14,445 nt of DNA from JANPCX01 sp966211815 (GCA_966211815.1 CBIHOD010000096.1:1-14445), one strand, 5' to 3'. Shown: positions 6,392 to 14,249, counted from the stretch's first letter. Notes: generated by a model from the letters alone, not told the origin. Program-made: numbers and translations.

Positions 6392-6418
6392 GATCGTTTG
6401 GATATGCCGCGCCGATAT
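6392..6418 (+). promoter_or_regulatory. candidate FliA (sigma-28) promoter of the chemoreceptor gene
   Basis: The sequence GATCGTTT, 11 nt, then GCCGATAT resembles the flagellar sigma-28 consensus TAAAGTTT-N11-GCCGATAA. The -10 part matches 7 of 8 positions, and the -35 part 5 of 8 (GTTT plus one A), with exact spacing. Transcription would start near 6425, about 110 nt before the ATG. Chemoreceptor genes are commonly in the sigma-28 class, which supports the call. Confidence 0.45.
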
Positions 6419-6535
6419 GCGGGTCGAAGTCCGCCCAAATCCGTCCATCAAAAAAGTCTTGTTTTGCTCGAATACAGCCATGGCAGGCGCCGGTCTTGGC
6501 GCAGGCGGGAATCCCATTGGAAAGGCGGAGGGCGC

Positions 6536-8083
6536 ATGGTCGCGTGGATGGACGACATTTCGGTTCGCATCAAGCTCAGGATCATGGCGGCGGTGGGCAT
6601 CTGCAGCCTGCTGTCGCTGGGCGCCTGGCAGATCGCGGGCGACTACAACCGCGGCTTCGAGCAGCGCAAAGCCGCGACCCGGGCGCAGGTGGAATCGGCA
6701 ATGGGTGTGTTGCATTGGGCACACGGGTTGGAACAGTCCGGCCGCATCGACCGCGCGCAGGCCCAGCAGCTCGCCCGCTCGGCGGTGTCCAAGATGCGCC
6801 ACGACGGCACCGAATACTTCTGGATCAATGACCTTCACCCCAGGGTGGTGATGCACCCGATCAAACCTGAGCTCGACGGCAAGGACGTGACCGACGTCAA
6901 GGACCCGAACGGCAAGGCGCTGTTCGTGGCCTTCGCCGACACCGCGCGCAAGGAAGGGCGGGGCTTCGTCTTCTACGCCTGGCCCAAGCCGGGCGGGGAC
7001 CAGCCGGTCGACAAGGTTTCTTACGTGCAGGGTTTCGAGCCGTGGGGCTGGGTCCTCGGGTCGGGGCTGTACATCGACGACCTCAAGGCGGAACTGTGGT
7101 CGCAAGTGCGCTTGACAGGCGCCGGCGTGCTGCTGCTGGCCCTGGGCATGGTCCTGTTGTCGCAACTCATCAGCGGATCGATCATCTCCCGCATCGGCCT
7201 GGCCCGCCGCATGGCGGCCGACCTGGCGCGCGGCGACTTGTCCCAGTCCATCCAGCCCAGCGGCCGCGACGACGTGGGCCAGTTGATGCAAGCGCTGCAC
7301 CACATGGCGGCGCAGTTGCGGGCCATGGTGTCGGCCATTCAGGGCACCGCGGCCCGCGTGGAGGGCTCGGCGGTGGAGATCGCCGGCGGCAACAGCGACC
7401 TCAGCCAGCGCACCGAGCAACAGGCCTCGGCGCTGCAGCAGACCGCGGCGTCGATGGAGGAGCTCAGCGTCACCGTGAAGCAGAACGCCGACAACGCCGG
7501 CCAGGCCAATCAGCTCGCGCTCGGCGCCAGCACGGTCGCGGCCGACGGCGGCGAGGTGGTGGCCCGGGTGGTGGACACCATGAGGGGCATCACCGAGTCG
7601 TCGCGCAAGATCTCGGACATCATCGCGGTGATCGACGGCATCGCCTTCCAGACCAACATCCTGGCGTTGAACGCCGCGGTCGAGGCCGCGCGCGCCGGCG
7701 AACAGGGCAGGGGCTTCGCGGTGGTGGCCGGCGAGGTGCGCACGCTGGCCCAGCGAAGCGCCGAGGCGGCCAAGGAGATCAAGTCGCTGATCGGCGCGAG
7801 CGTCGAACGCGTCGAGCAGGGTACCAGCCTGGTCGACCAGGCGGGCAGCACGATGAACGACGTGGTGTCGGCGATCAAGCGGGTGAGCGACATCGTCGGC
7901 GAGATCACCACCGCCAGCGCCGAGCAGAGCTCGGGCGTGGCCCAGGTGGGCCAGGCCGTCACGCAGATGGACCACGCCACCCAGCAGAACGCGGCGCTGG
8001 TGGAGCAAAGCGCCAAGGCCGCCGAAGAGCTACGCAACCAGGCGCGGCTGCTGGTGGAATCGATTTCGGTGTTCAGGCTGTGA
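6536..8083 (+). CDS. methyl-accepting chemotaxis protein with a single Cache sensor domain
   Basis: This 515-aa inner-membrane chemoreceptor senses a periplasmic ligand and controls CheA. A first membrane helix spans about residues 17-34. The periplasmic part (about 35-190) is an sCache_2-type domain, with the typical GTEYFWINDLHPRVVMHP (91-108), LDGKDVTDVKDPNG (113-126) and PWGWVLGSGLYIDDL (169-183). A second membrane helix covers about 192-216, followed by HAMP (about 217-268) and the MCP signalling domain. The conserved hairpin tip is at about 366-402 (DGIAFQTNILALNAAVEAARAGEQ...GFAVVAGEVRTLAQRS). The protein ends in SVFRL, without a CheR/CheB-binding pentapeptide. The ATG at 6536 has GGAGGG just upstream; an in-frame ATG four codons later is less well placed. 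No other chemotaxis genes are adjacent, so it is an orphan receptor. The ligand is unknown; small organic acids are typical for sCache_2 receptors. Confidence 0.95.
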   Translation: MVAWMDDISVRIKLRIMAAVGICSLLSLGAWQIAGDYNRGFEQRKAATRAQVESAMGVLHWAHGLEQSGRIDRAQAQQLARSAVSKMRHDGTEYFWINDLHPRVVMHPIKPELDGKDVTDVKDPNGKALFVAFADTARKEGRGFVFYAWPKPGGDQPVDKVSYVQGFEPWGWVLGSGLYIDDLKAELWSQVRLTGAGVLLLALGMVLLSQLISGSIISRIGLARRMAADLARGDLSQSIQPSGRDDVGQLMQALHHMAAQLRAMVSAIQGTAARVEGSAVEIAGGNSDLSQRTEQQASALQQTAASMEELSVTVKQNADNAGQANQLALGASTVAADGGEVVARVVDTMRGITESSRKISDIIAVIDGIAFQTNILALNAAVEAARAGEQGRGFAVVAGEVRTLAQRSAEAAKEIKSLIGASVERVEQGTSLVDQAGSTMNDVVSAIKRVSDIVGEITTASAEQSSGVAQVGQAVTQMDHATQQNAALVEQSAKAAEELRNQARLLVESISVFRL

Positions 8084-8166
8084 CGGGGGCCTGCGCGCAT
8101 CCCGGAGCGCCTTGGCCTGCCGGACGCATGCACTGATTCTTGATCGGCCGCCAGGGCCTCCGCGCA

Positions 8167-8220
8167 GAAGGCCGCTGCGGCTTTCCCGGCGGGCCGGCCC
8201 CTTCCCAGGGGCAGCCGGCC
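8167..8220. terminator. two hairpins between convergent MCP gene and rhlE
   Basis: The first hairpin pairs GAAGGCCG (8167-8174) with CGGCTTTC (8178-8185) around a CTG loop. The second pairs GGCCGGCCCC (8192-8201) with GGGG (8208-8211) and CCGGCC (8215-8220), with a 3-nt bulge and a 6-nt loop. They lie between convergent genes and may stop transcription from both sides. Only very short T-tracts follow, so termination efficiency is uncertain. The rest of 8084-8248 shows no gene. Confidence 0.4.
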
Positions 8221-8248
8221 GCCCGGCGCGTGGCTCAGCGCCTTGTTT

Positions 8249-9721
<1,473 letters not shown>

Positions 9722-9977
9722 GGGGGTCCAATAAAACGGATCGGCCTGTCGCGCGTTGTCAACGGCGCCAGTCGCAGGCAGAACGGGGACTTGGGGTCAT
9801 GTGCGGGGCGCTGTGGAGGGCCCGCCGCAAATGCGAGTCAGGAATGACGGCAACGCAGTGACTGGGGACTGGGTTGGTGCACGCATTGTAGTCGGCAGGC
9901 ACCGCGGCGGGGGGCGCGGCGCCGCAAAGCCCCTGTGCCGGCGTGCCGGTTTGCCGCGCGCGGCCCGGCCCGTCGCT
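9722..9977. other. 256-bp region upstream of rhlE, no gene
   Basis: No gene is seen between the rhlE start and the end of the AstE-like gene. On the minus strand it holds a perfect -35 hexamer near rhlE and, further upstream, an isolated TACAAT (9890-9885) with no matching -35. If the upstream box is used, rhlE would have a leader of about 160 nt. Confidence 0.4.
9731..9762 (-). promoter_or_regulatory. candidate promoter of rhlE
   Basis: On the minus strand a consensus TTGACA (9762-9757) is followed after 20 nt by TTTTAT (9736-9731), which ends 9 nt before the rhlE ATG. The spacer is longer than ideal. If used, the leader would be only a few bases long, which fits the lack of a Shine-Dalgarno sequence. 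Confidence 0.35.
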
Positions 9978-9996
9978 TCAAGCCGCGGGCCGGGCC
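9962..9996 (-). terminator. perfect 11-bp inverted repeat over the stop codon of the AstE-like gene
   Basis: GGCCCGGCCCG (9962-9972) and CGGGCCGGGCC (9986-9996) are exact reverse complements around a 13-nt loop that contains the stop codon (9980-9978). The hairpin would be very stable in the 3' end of the mRNA. There is no T-tract after it, so it may protect the 3' end or aid termination rather than act as a simple intrinsic terminator. Confidence 0.4.
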
Positions 9997-10961
9997 CTCG
10001 CCAGCCGCATGACCGTCACGCCCGGCCGCAATTGCCGCAGCGAAGGCATCACCAGCGTGCAGTCGTCGTAGGGCGTGGCGAAAGGCTCGCCGCCGCGCCA
10101 GCCCAGCACCGTGCCTTCGTCGGGGATGGTCTGCCCGCTCACCCAGGGCTCGGCGAAGCGCAGGTCCATGCTGGGCGCGACGATGCCGCCGGTGACTTCC
10201 AGCACCTGCTGGGGCGCAGCGGGCAGCGGGCGCAGCCATTCGCCGGGGATGTCCCGCGGCCGCACCACGCCGCTGGCGGCGAGGAAACGGCCCAGCATGT
10301 CGAGCGCCACGTCGCGGCTGGCCGGTTCGCCGTGGTAGCCGCATTCGAGCAGCAGCGAACGGTTTGCCGTGCGTTCGGCCGAACCGAGCGCGCCGTGGTC
10401 GCGCAGCCGCACGCCGTCCCGGTGGCCGGCGTCGACCACCACGTGGGCCGGCGTGCCGAGTTCGCGCGCCAGCCCGATGTTGCGCGGTTGCAGCCCGGTG
10501 AGCAGCAACGGCACGCCGGGCTCGTGCATCGAATGCAGGTCGAGCAGCCAGTCGGCGCGCTCGGCGAAAGGCAGCAGTTCCAGCGCGCGCCGCTGCTCCC
10601 GGCTGGGCGCGCGGCTCTTCAGGCCTTCGTCCCAGACCCGGTTCATGTCTTCGTCCAGGAAGCGCGAGGCGTCGGCGTCCAGCGGGTCGAAGGTGTCGAA
10701 AGCCTGCAGGTTGCAGAACGCCAGGATCAGGCTGCCCCGCGCAGGCCGCAGGCCCGCCTGCAGCGCCCGCAGGACCGCCCAGGCGCCGCAGAGTTCGTTG
10801 CCGTGGACCAGCGAAGTCACCAGCACCGTCGGCCCCGGGACGGTCGAACTGAAGGCCCACACGCCCTCGGTACCGGTGTTGCCGGCGCGCCAGGCGCCGA
10901 GTTCGGGTTTGGGCAGCTCGAAGCGAAGCGGCGGCATCGTCGTCGTCGTCGCCATGGTCAT
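9978..10961 (-). CDS. succinylglutamate desuccinylase/aspartoacylase family zinc hydrolase
   Basis: This 327-aa protein belongs to the AstE/AspA branch of the M14 zinc carboxypeptidase fold. Family members remove an acyl group from an N-acyl amino acid or a related amide. The zinc ligands are visible as H53 and E56 (VHGNELCG) and H143 (DLHSMHEP). E206 in LLLECGYHGE is the likely general base, and R/N residues at about 100-108 (SRFLDEDMNRVW) fit the substrate site. A C-terminal beta-rich part follows from about 250. The ATG at 10961 overlaps the stop of the upstream Bug gene as ATGA, a sign of translational coupling; a second ATG is two codons later. Four Thr codons in a row (GAC-rich repeat, plus strand 10938-10949) follow the start. 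No signal peptide is visible, so it acts in the cytoplasm. The true substrate is unknown. Confidence 0.88.
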   Translation of the reverse strand: MTMATTTTMPPLRFELPKPELGAWRAGNTGTEGVWAFSSTVPGPTVLVTSLVHGNELCGAWAVLRALQAGLRPARGSLILAFCNLQAFDTFDPLDADASRFLDEDMNRVWDEGLKSRAPSREQRRALELLPFAERADWLLDLHSMHEPGVPLLLTGLQPRNIGLARELGTPAHVVVDAGHRDGVRLRDHGALGSAERTANRSLLLECGYHGEPASRDVALDMLGRFLAASGVVRPRDIPGEWLRPLPAAPQQVLEVTGGIVAPSMDLRFAEPWVSGQTIPDEGTVLGWRGGEPFATPYDDCTLVMPSLRQLRPGVTVMRLARARPAA

Positions 10962-11950
10962 TCGGCGCGGATCTTGGCGAAGTCGACCACACGGGCGTAT
11001 TTCTCCATCTCGGCCTTCATGTAGGCCTGCAGCAGCGCCTCGGGCGGGTCGCTGCCCACCGTGGCGGGGCGCGCGCCGGCGTCTTCCAGCTTCTTGCGCG
11101 TCTCGGGGCTGGCGAGGGCTTCCGTCAGGGCCTTGCCGAGCCTGGCGCTGACCGCCGGCGGCAGCTTGGCCGGGCCGAACAGCGCGAACCACGAGCCGAT
11201 GTTCACTTTGCGCATCGCGGGGTTCTCGGACAACGCCGCGATGTCCGGCGTCTGTTGCGAGCGGCGGGCCTCGGTGGTGCCGACGGCGTTGACCTTCCCG
11301 GCGCGGATGTGCGGCAGCCCGCTGGACAGCACGAACACGCCGAAGTCGAGCTGGCCGCCGAGCAGGTCGTTGGTCAGCGGCGCCACGCCGCGGTAGGGGA
11401 TGTGGACCATGAAGGCGCCTGAGCTTTCCTTGATCATCTCGCCGGCCAGGTGCAGGGCGGTGCCGTTGCCGGAGGAGCCGTAGCTGTATTTGCCGGGGTT
11501 GGCTTTCACGAGCGCGAGGAACTCGTCAGCCGTCTTCACCTTGGTGTGCGGCGCGGCGACGAGCACCATCGATTGCGAAGCCACCATGCCGATCGGCGTG
11601 AAGTCGCGCTGCGGGTCGTATTTGACGGCGGGGTTGATGAGCTTGACGATGGCCATCTCGTTGCTCGAACCCAGCAGCAGCGTGTAGCCGTCGGGCGAAG
11701 CGTTGGCCACGCGCTGGGCGCCGATCGCGCCGCCGGCGCCGCCGACGTTCTCGACCACGACGGTCTGGTTCAGCCGCTTGCCCAGCGCCTCGGCGACGAT
11801 CCGGCCGGTCAGGTCGGTGCTGCCGCCGGGCGGGTAGCCGACGATCAGCGTGATGGGCTTGTTCGGGTAGTCGGCCTGGGCGCGCAGCGCCGGCGCGGCG
11901 GCGGCGAGGGCGGCGGCGGAGGCAACGCAGAGCAGATGGCGGCGTTTCAT
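10958..11950 (-). CDS. Bug/TctC-family periplasmic solute-binding protein (first paralogue)
   Basis: This 330-aa exported protein binds a small solute, usually a carboxylate or amino acid, in the periplasm. The Sec signal peptide MKRRHLLCVASAAALAAAA...LRAQA is cleaved after about residue 26. The mature part starts with DYPNKPITLIVGYPPGGSTD, the Bug hallmark, then GGAGGAIGAQRVANASPDGYTLLLGS (70-95), YGSSGNGTALHLAGE (157-171) and HIPYRGVAPLTNDLLGGQLDF (183-203). Start choice: AAGGA at 11963-11959 is 8 nt before this ATG but only 2 nt before an in-frame ATG at 11956, so 11950 is preferred. Its stop overlaps the start of the AstE-like hydrolase by 4 nt. It is divergent from a second Bug paralogue. 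No TctA/TctB permease genes are nearby, so it is an orphan binding protein. Confidence 0.93.
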   Translation of the reverse strand: MKRRHLLCVASAAALAAAAPALRAQADYPNKPITLIVGYPPGGSTDLTGRIVAEALGKRLNQTVVVENVGGAGGAIGAQRVANASPDGYTLLLGSSNEMAIVKLINPAVKYDPQRDFTPIGMVASQSMVLVAAPHTKVKTADEFLALVKANPGKYSYGSSGNGTALHLAGEMIKESSGAFMVHIPYRGVAPLTNDLLGGQLDFGVFVLSSGLPHIRAGKVNAVGTTEARRSQQTPDIAALSENPAMRKVNIGSWFALFGPAKLPPAVSARLGKALTEALASPETRKKLEDAGARPATVGSDPPEALLQAYMKAEMEKYARVVDFAKIRAE

Positions 11951-11958
11951 GGGCATCG

Positions 11959-11963
11959 TCCTT
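11959..11963 (-). promoter_or_regulatory. Shine-Dalgarno of the first Bug gene
   Basis: AAGGA on the minus strand stands 8 nt from the ATG at 11950 and 2 nt from the alternative in-frame ATG at 11956. The spacing decides for the shorter protein. Confidence 0.65.
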
Positions 11964-11970
11964 GGATCCG

Positions 11971-11996
11971 GTTGAAACGACGCCAGTTTCCGCAAC
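11971..11996. promoter_or_regulatory. dyad in the divergent Bug intergenic region
   Basis: GTTGAAAC (11971-11978) and GTTTC-CG-CAAC (11986-11996) form an inverted repeat around a 7-nt centre, with a few unpaired bases on the right side. Its place 21 bp before the first Bug start suggests an operator, possibly for the LysR regulator of this cluster. Confidence 0.35.
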
Positions 11997-12010
11997 CCGC
12001 GGGGGCCAGG

Positions 12011-12027
12011 CGTGCCGAAACGGCACG
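12011..12027. promoter_or_regulatory. 17-bp palindromic operator candidate
   Basis: CGTGCCG-AAA-CGGCACG is a perfect 7-bp inverted repeat with a 3-nt centre, located near the middle of the 156-bp region between two divergent Bug genes. Such a symmetrical element suits a dimeric regulator controlling both promoters. The regulator is unknown. Confidence 0.45.
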
Positions 12028-12033
12028 GGACAG

Positions 12034-12046
12034 TGCGGAGTCCGCA
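12034..12046. promoter_or_regulatory. second short palindrome in the Bug intergenic region
   Basis: TGCGGA-G-TCCGCA is a perfect 6-bp inverted repeat with a single central base, starting 7 bp after the 17-bp palindrome. Its CCGCAAC end is repeated at 11990-11996. It may be another binding half of the same control region. Confidence 0.35.
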
Positions 12047-12106
12047 ACAAGGCGTAACCCGCCGCTCCGAAGAATCGGGCTTCGACCACTGCCCCCGGAG
12101 ACGGCG

Positions 12107-13093
12107 ATGCGCCTTTCGACACGGTTCCTTCCTTGGCTTTGTTGCATCGGCCTGGTGTCGTCGCCCACGGCCGCTGTGCCGCAAGCGCCGAATCCGCAAG
12201 CGGCCTACCCCGGCAAGCCGGTCACGCTGGTGGTGGGCTACGCGCCGGGCGGCAGCGTCGACCTCGTGGCGCGCGCATTGGCGCCGGGCTTGTCCAGGCG
12301 GCTCGGCCAGCCGGTAGAGGTGCGCAACATCGCCGGCGCCAGCGGCGCCATCGCCGCGGTGCAGGTCGCCCTGGCCGAGCCCGACGGCCACACCTTGATG
12401 CTCGGCTCGCCGGCCGAGGTGGGCATCAACCACCTGACAACCCGCAGCAAATTCGACCCCCTGGTCGACACGACGCCGATCGGCCTGGTCGGCAGCCAGC
12501 CGCTGGTGCTGGTGGCCAGCCGGCGCGCGCCGGTGTCCACGGTGGACGAATTCCTCTCGCACAGCGCCGCGCACCCCGGGTCGGCGACCTACGCCAGCTC
12601 GGGCCTGGGCACGCCGCTGCACCTGACGGGCGAGACGATCAAGCAGATGGCGGGGCTGGAGATCCGCCATGTCCCCTACCGGGGTGCGGGACCGATGCTG
12701 CCCGACGTGCTCGGCGGTCAGGTGGACTATGCGGTGATGGTGCTTTCCAGCGCGTTGCCCCACATCCGCGAAGGGCGCATCAAGGCGCTCGGCTTGGCCC
12801 AGGGCGGGCGCTCGGCCGTCGCGCCGGAGGTGCCCGCGCTGGGCGAGCACCCCAGGTTCAAGGGCGTGGACGCCAGCGTCTGGTTCGGCCTGCTCGGCCC
12901 CGCCGGCCTGCCGCCCGCCGTGACGGCCCGGCTGCGCCTGGAGCTGCGCGCGCTGTTGAAAGAGCCGGGCTTGCGCCGACAACTGGAAGCCGCGGGCTTG
13001 AAACTGTCGGAAGACACCGATTTCGCCGTTTTCCTCAAGGCGGAGGTCGAGAAGTTCAGGCGGGTGGTGGCTTTCGCGGGTCTGGGGCGCTGA
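12107..13093 (+). CDS. Bug/TctC-family periplasmic solute-binding protein (second paralogue)
   Basis: This 328-aa exported binding protein is a clear paralogue of the divergent first Bug protein. From YPGKPVTLVVGYAPGGSVD to TLMLGS about 40 of 68 residues are identical by hand alignment. The signal peptide covers about residues 1-23 (basic MRLSTR, hydrophobic FLPWLCCIGLVSS, then TAA), with a short Pro-rich linker before the mature fold at about residue 34. Other Bug hallmarks are YASSGLGTPLHLTGE (162-176) and HVPYRGAGPMLPDVLGGQVDY (188-208). The residues after the GS loop differ between the paralogues (NEMAIVKLINP versus PAEVGINHLTTR), so ligands may differ. The ATG at 12107 is preceded by CGGAGAC with 6-7 nt spacing. 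It is convergent with the LysR gene, with 57 bp between stops, and has no obvious terminator. Confidence 0.92.
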   Translation: MRLSTRFLPWLCCIGLVSSPTAAVPQAPNPQAAYPGKPVTLVVGYAPGGSVDLVARALAPGLSRRLGQPVEVRNIAGASGAIAAVQVALAEPDGHTLMLGSPAEVGINHLTTRSKFDPLVDTTPIGLVGSQPLVLVASRRAPVSTVDEFLSHSAAHPGSATYASSGLGTPLHLTGETIKQMAGLEIRHVPYRGAGPMLPDVLGGQVDYAVMVLSSALPHIREGRIKALGLAQGGRSAVAPEVPALGEHPRFKGVDASVWFGLLGPAGLPPAVTARLRLELRALLKEPGLRRQLEAAGLKLSEDTDFAVFLKAEVEKFRRVVAFAGLGR

Positions 13094-13150
13094 GCCGGCG
13101 GCGCCGGGCGCGGTTCCGGCGGGTCCCGGTCCCTGCGCTTTCTCGGCCGA

Positions 13151-14041
13151 TCACCGGTCCGTCGCCGCCCACACCGCCTCGATCTCGGGCGACTGCCTGG
13201 CGGCGCGGCGGTACATGCGCACTTCGAAGTGCACCTCGTCGCTGCGCCGGCCCAGCGCCACGAGCGTGCCGCGTTTGCAGTCGGCGGCCACCATCGACCA
13301 CGGCAGCCATGCCACGCCCAGACCCTTGACCGCGTATTCCTGGATCGCGTCGGCGGAATCGCAGACGAAACGGGTGCGCGCCTGCATTTCCGGCGCCTGC
13401 AACGGCCCATGGCCGGCCAGCAGGGCGCTGAGCGACAGGCTGGGGCCGTAGGCGATCAGCGGTCCGCTGGCGAGCTCGTGCAGCGCCCGGCCCTGCGCGT
13501 CCGCGCGGGCGACGGGCACCAGCTTGTCGTGCGCCATGGTCAGTTGCCGGAACCGCGGGTTGCTGAGCTTGACCGACATCGCCGGGTGCTCGTAACAGCA
13601 GACCAGGTCGACTTCCTCGCGTTCCAGCATGCCGGCCACGTGGGCCATGGAACCGGTGCGCACGTCCACTTTGTGGCCTTGCAAGGCGCCGCGGGGTTTG
13701 CACATCTGCACCAGCCAGTCCGCGACGACGGTGCGCGCCAGCGTGCGGCCGGTGGCCAGCCGCAGCACGTGGCTGGCCTGGGCGAGCGGGCTGCGCATTT
13801 GCAGCCGGGTCTGTCGCATGCCCTGGACCACGAGCCTGGCCTGGGCCAGCAGCGTCAGGCCCGCCTCGGTCAGCTGCACCGGGTTTCGGCCGCGATCGAC
13901 CAGCGGCGTGCCGGCCCAGGCCTCGAGCGCCTTGATGCGCCGCCCGAAAGCCGGATGGGTGACGTTGCGCTTCTCGGCGGCGCGCACGAAGCTGCGTTCC
14001 TGGGCCAGCGCCAACAGGTCTTCGAGCAGTTTGAGGTCCAT
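13151..14041 (-). CDS. LysR-family transcriptional regulator
   Basis: This 296-aa protein has an N-terminal winged helix-turn-helix (about residues 3-62: LKLLEDLLALAQERSFVRAAEK...HPAFGRRIKALEAWAGTPLVDR, then VQLTEAGL). A linker helix and a C-terminal effector-binding domain (about 90-290) follow. It probably controls the neighbouring Bug/hydrolase genes, since LysR genes often sit next to their targets, although here it is convergent with the nearest Bug gene rather than divergent. The recognition-helix region reads VTHPAFGRR, where many family members have S/T-Q-P-A-V-S. The ATG at 14041 was chosen because it opens the standard LysR N-terminus. The frame is open further upstream but reads as Arg/Pro-rich. 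A promoter ends 6 nt before the ATG and no Shine-Dalgarno is seen. Confidence 0.92.
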   Translation of the reverse strand: MDLKLLEDLLALAQERSFVRAAEKRNVTHPAFGRRIKALEAWAGTPLVDRGRNPVQLTEAGLTLLAQARLVVQGMRQTRLQMRSPLAQASHVLRLATGRTLARTVVADWLVQMCKPRGALQGHKVDVRTGSMAHVAGMLEREEVDLVCCYEHPAMSVKLSNPRFRQLTMAHDKLVPVARADAQGRALHELASGPLIAYGPSLSLSALLAGHGPLQAPEMQARTRFVCDSADAIQEYAVKGLGVAWLPWSMVAADCKRGTLVALGRRSDEVHFEVRMYRRAARQSPEIEAVWAATDR

Positions 14042-14047
14042 GGGCGG

Positions 14048-14076
14048 ATTGTCGGCGCCGCCGGTGGCGCGGGCAA
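14048..14076 (-). promoter_or_regulatory. predicted leaderless promoter of the lysR gene
   Basis: On the minus strand TTGCCC (14076-14071) and GACAAT (14053-14048) are separated by 17 nt, and the LysR ATG begins 6 nt after the -10 box. The layout is the same as at the oxygenase gene (4057-4092). It predicts a transcript starting at the ATG. Confidence 0.5.
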
Positions 14077-14099
14077 TCCACGGGCCACGGCTTGGCCGC

Positions 14100-14120
14100 G
14101 CCCGGCCGCGGCGGCCGGGC
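14100..14120. repeat. 21-bp perfect palindrome upstream of lysR
   Basis: GCCCGGCCGC and GCGGCCGGGC are exact reverse complements around one central G. It lies about 24 bp upstream of the predicted lysR -35 box, in the region shared with ettA. It may be a regulator site, but very GC-rich DNA makes such palindromes more likely by chance. Confidence 0.35.
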
Positions 14121-14121
14121 C

Positions 14122-14139
14122 GTTGCAATTGCTTTCAAC
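14122..14139. promoter_or_regulatory. possible LysR autoregulatory site
   Basis: GTTG (14122-14125) and CAAC (14136-14139) form a dyad around an AT-rich centre with GCAATTGC inside. It is an AT-rich island about 80 bp upstream of the lysR start, where LysR proteins usually bind their own promoters. It is not an exact T-N11-A box, so confidence is low. Confidence 0.3.
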
Positions 14140-14243
14140 GCCGGGCCTTGGCGCCGCCTTTCCCGGGTCTGGGCGGGCCCATGCTGGGGTTCGTCCTGAT
14201 CCGCCCTAAGCCCTGCCGAAGAGCCGGGGCGGCCGGCTGCGGC

Positions 14244-14249
14244 GACAAT
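14244..14249 (+). promoter_or_regulatory. candidate -10 box of ettA
   Basis: GACAAT followed by AA stands 58 nt before the ettA ATG and is one of few AT-rich hexamers in this region. No -35 hexamer at 16-18 nt is convincing, so the assignment is weak. Confidence 0.3.

Larger units (their letters stand above)
6207..6535. other. 329-bp divergent intergenic region
   Basis: This region separates the unknown minus-strand gene from the chemoreceptor gene. It holds a candidate sigma-28 promoter (6392-6418), a small dyad TGACA-ACC-TGTCA (6323-6335), and an AT-richer tract at about 6448-6478. I see no convincing small ORF or RNA gene. Confidence 0.5.

Noticed and set aside
6251..8008. Long minus-strand open frame opposite the chemoreceptor gene
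   Set aside because: It mirrors the chemoreceptor coding sequence, with His/Arg/Asp-rich composition and no recognisable motif. The plus-strand protein has a complete, convincing domain order.
10938..10949. (CGT)4 trinucleotide run, considered as a phase-variable tract
   Set aside because: It encodes four Thr residues near the start of the AstE-like protein. The unit is three bases, so slippage would not shift the frame.
11450..12106. N-terminal extension of the second Bug gene frame
   Set aside because: It overlaps the divergent first Bug gene and lacks a signal peptide. The ATG at 12107 has a ribosome site and a proper export signal.
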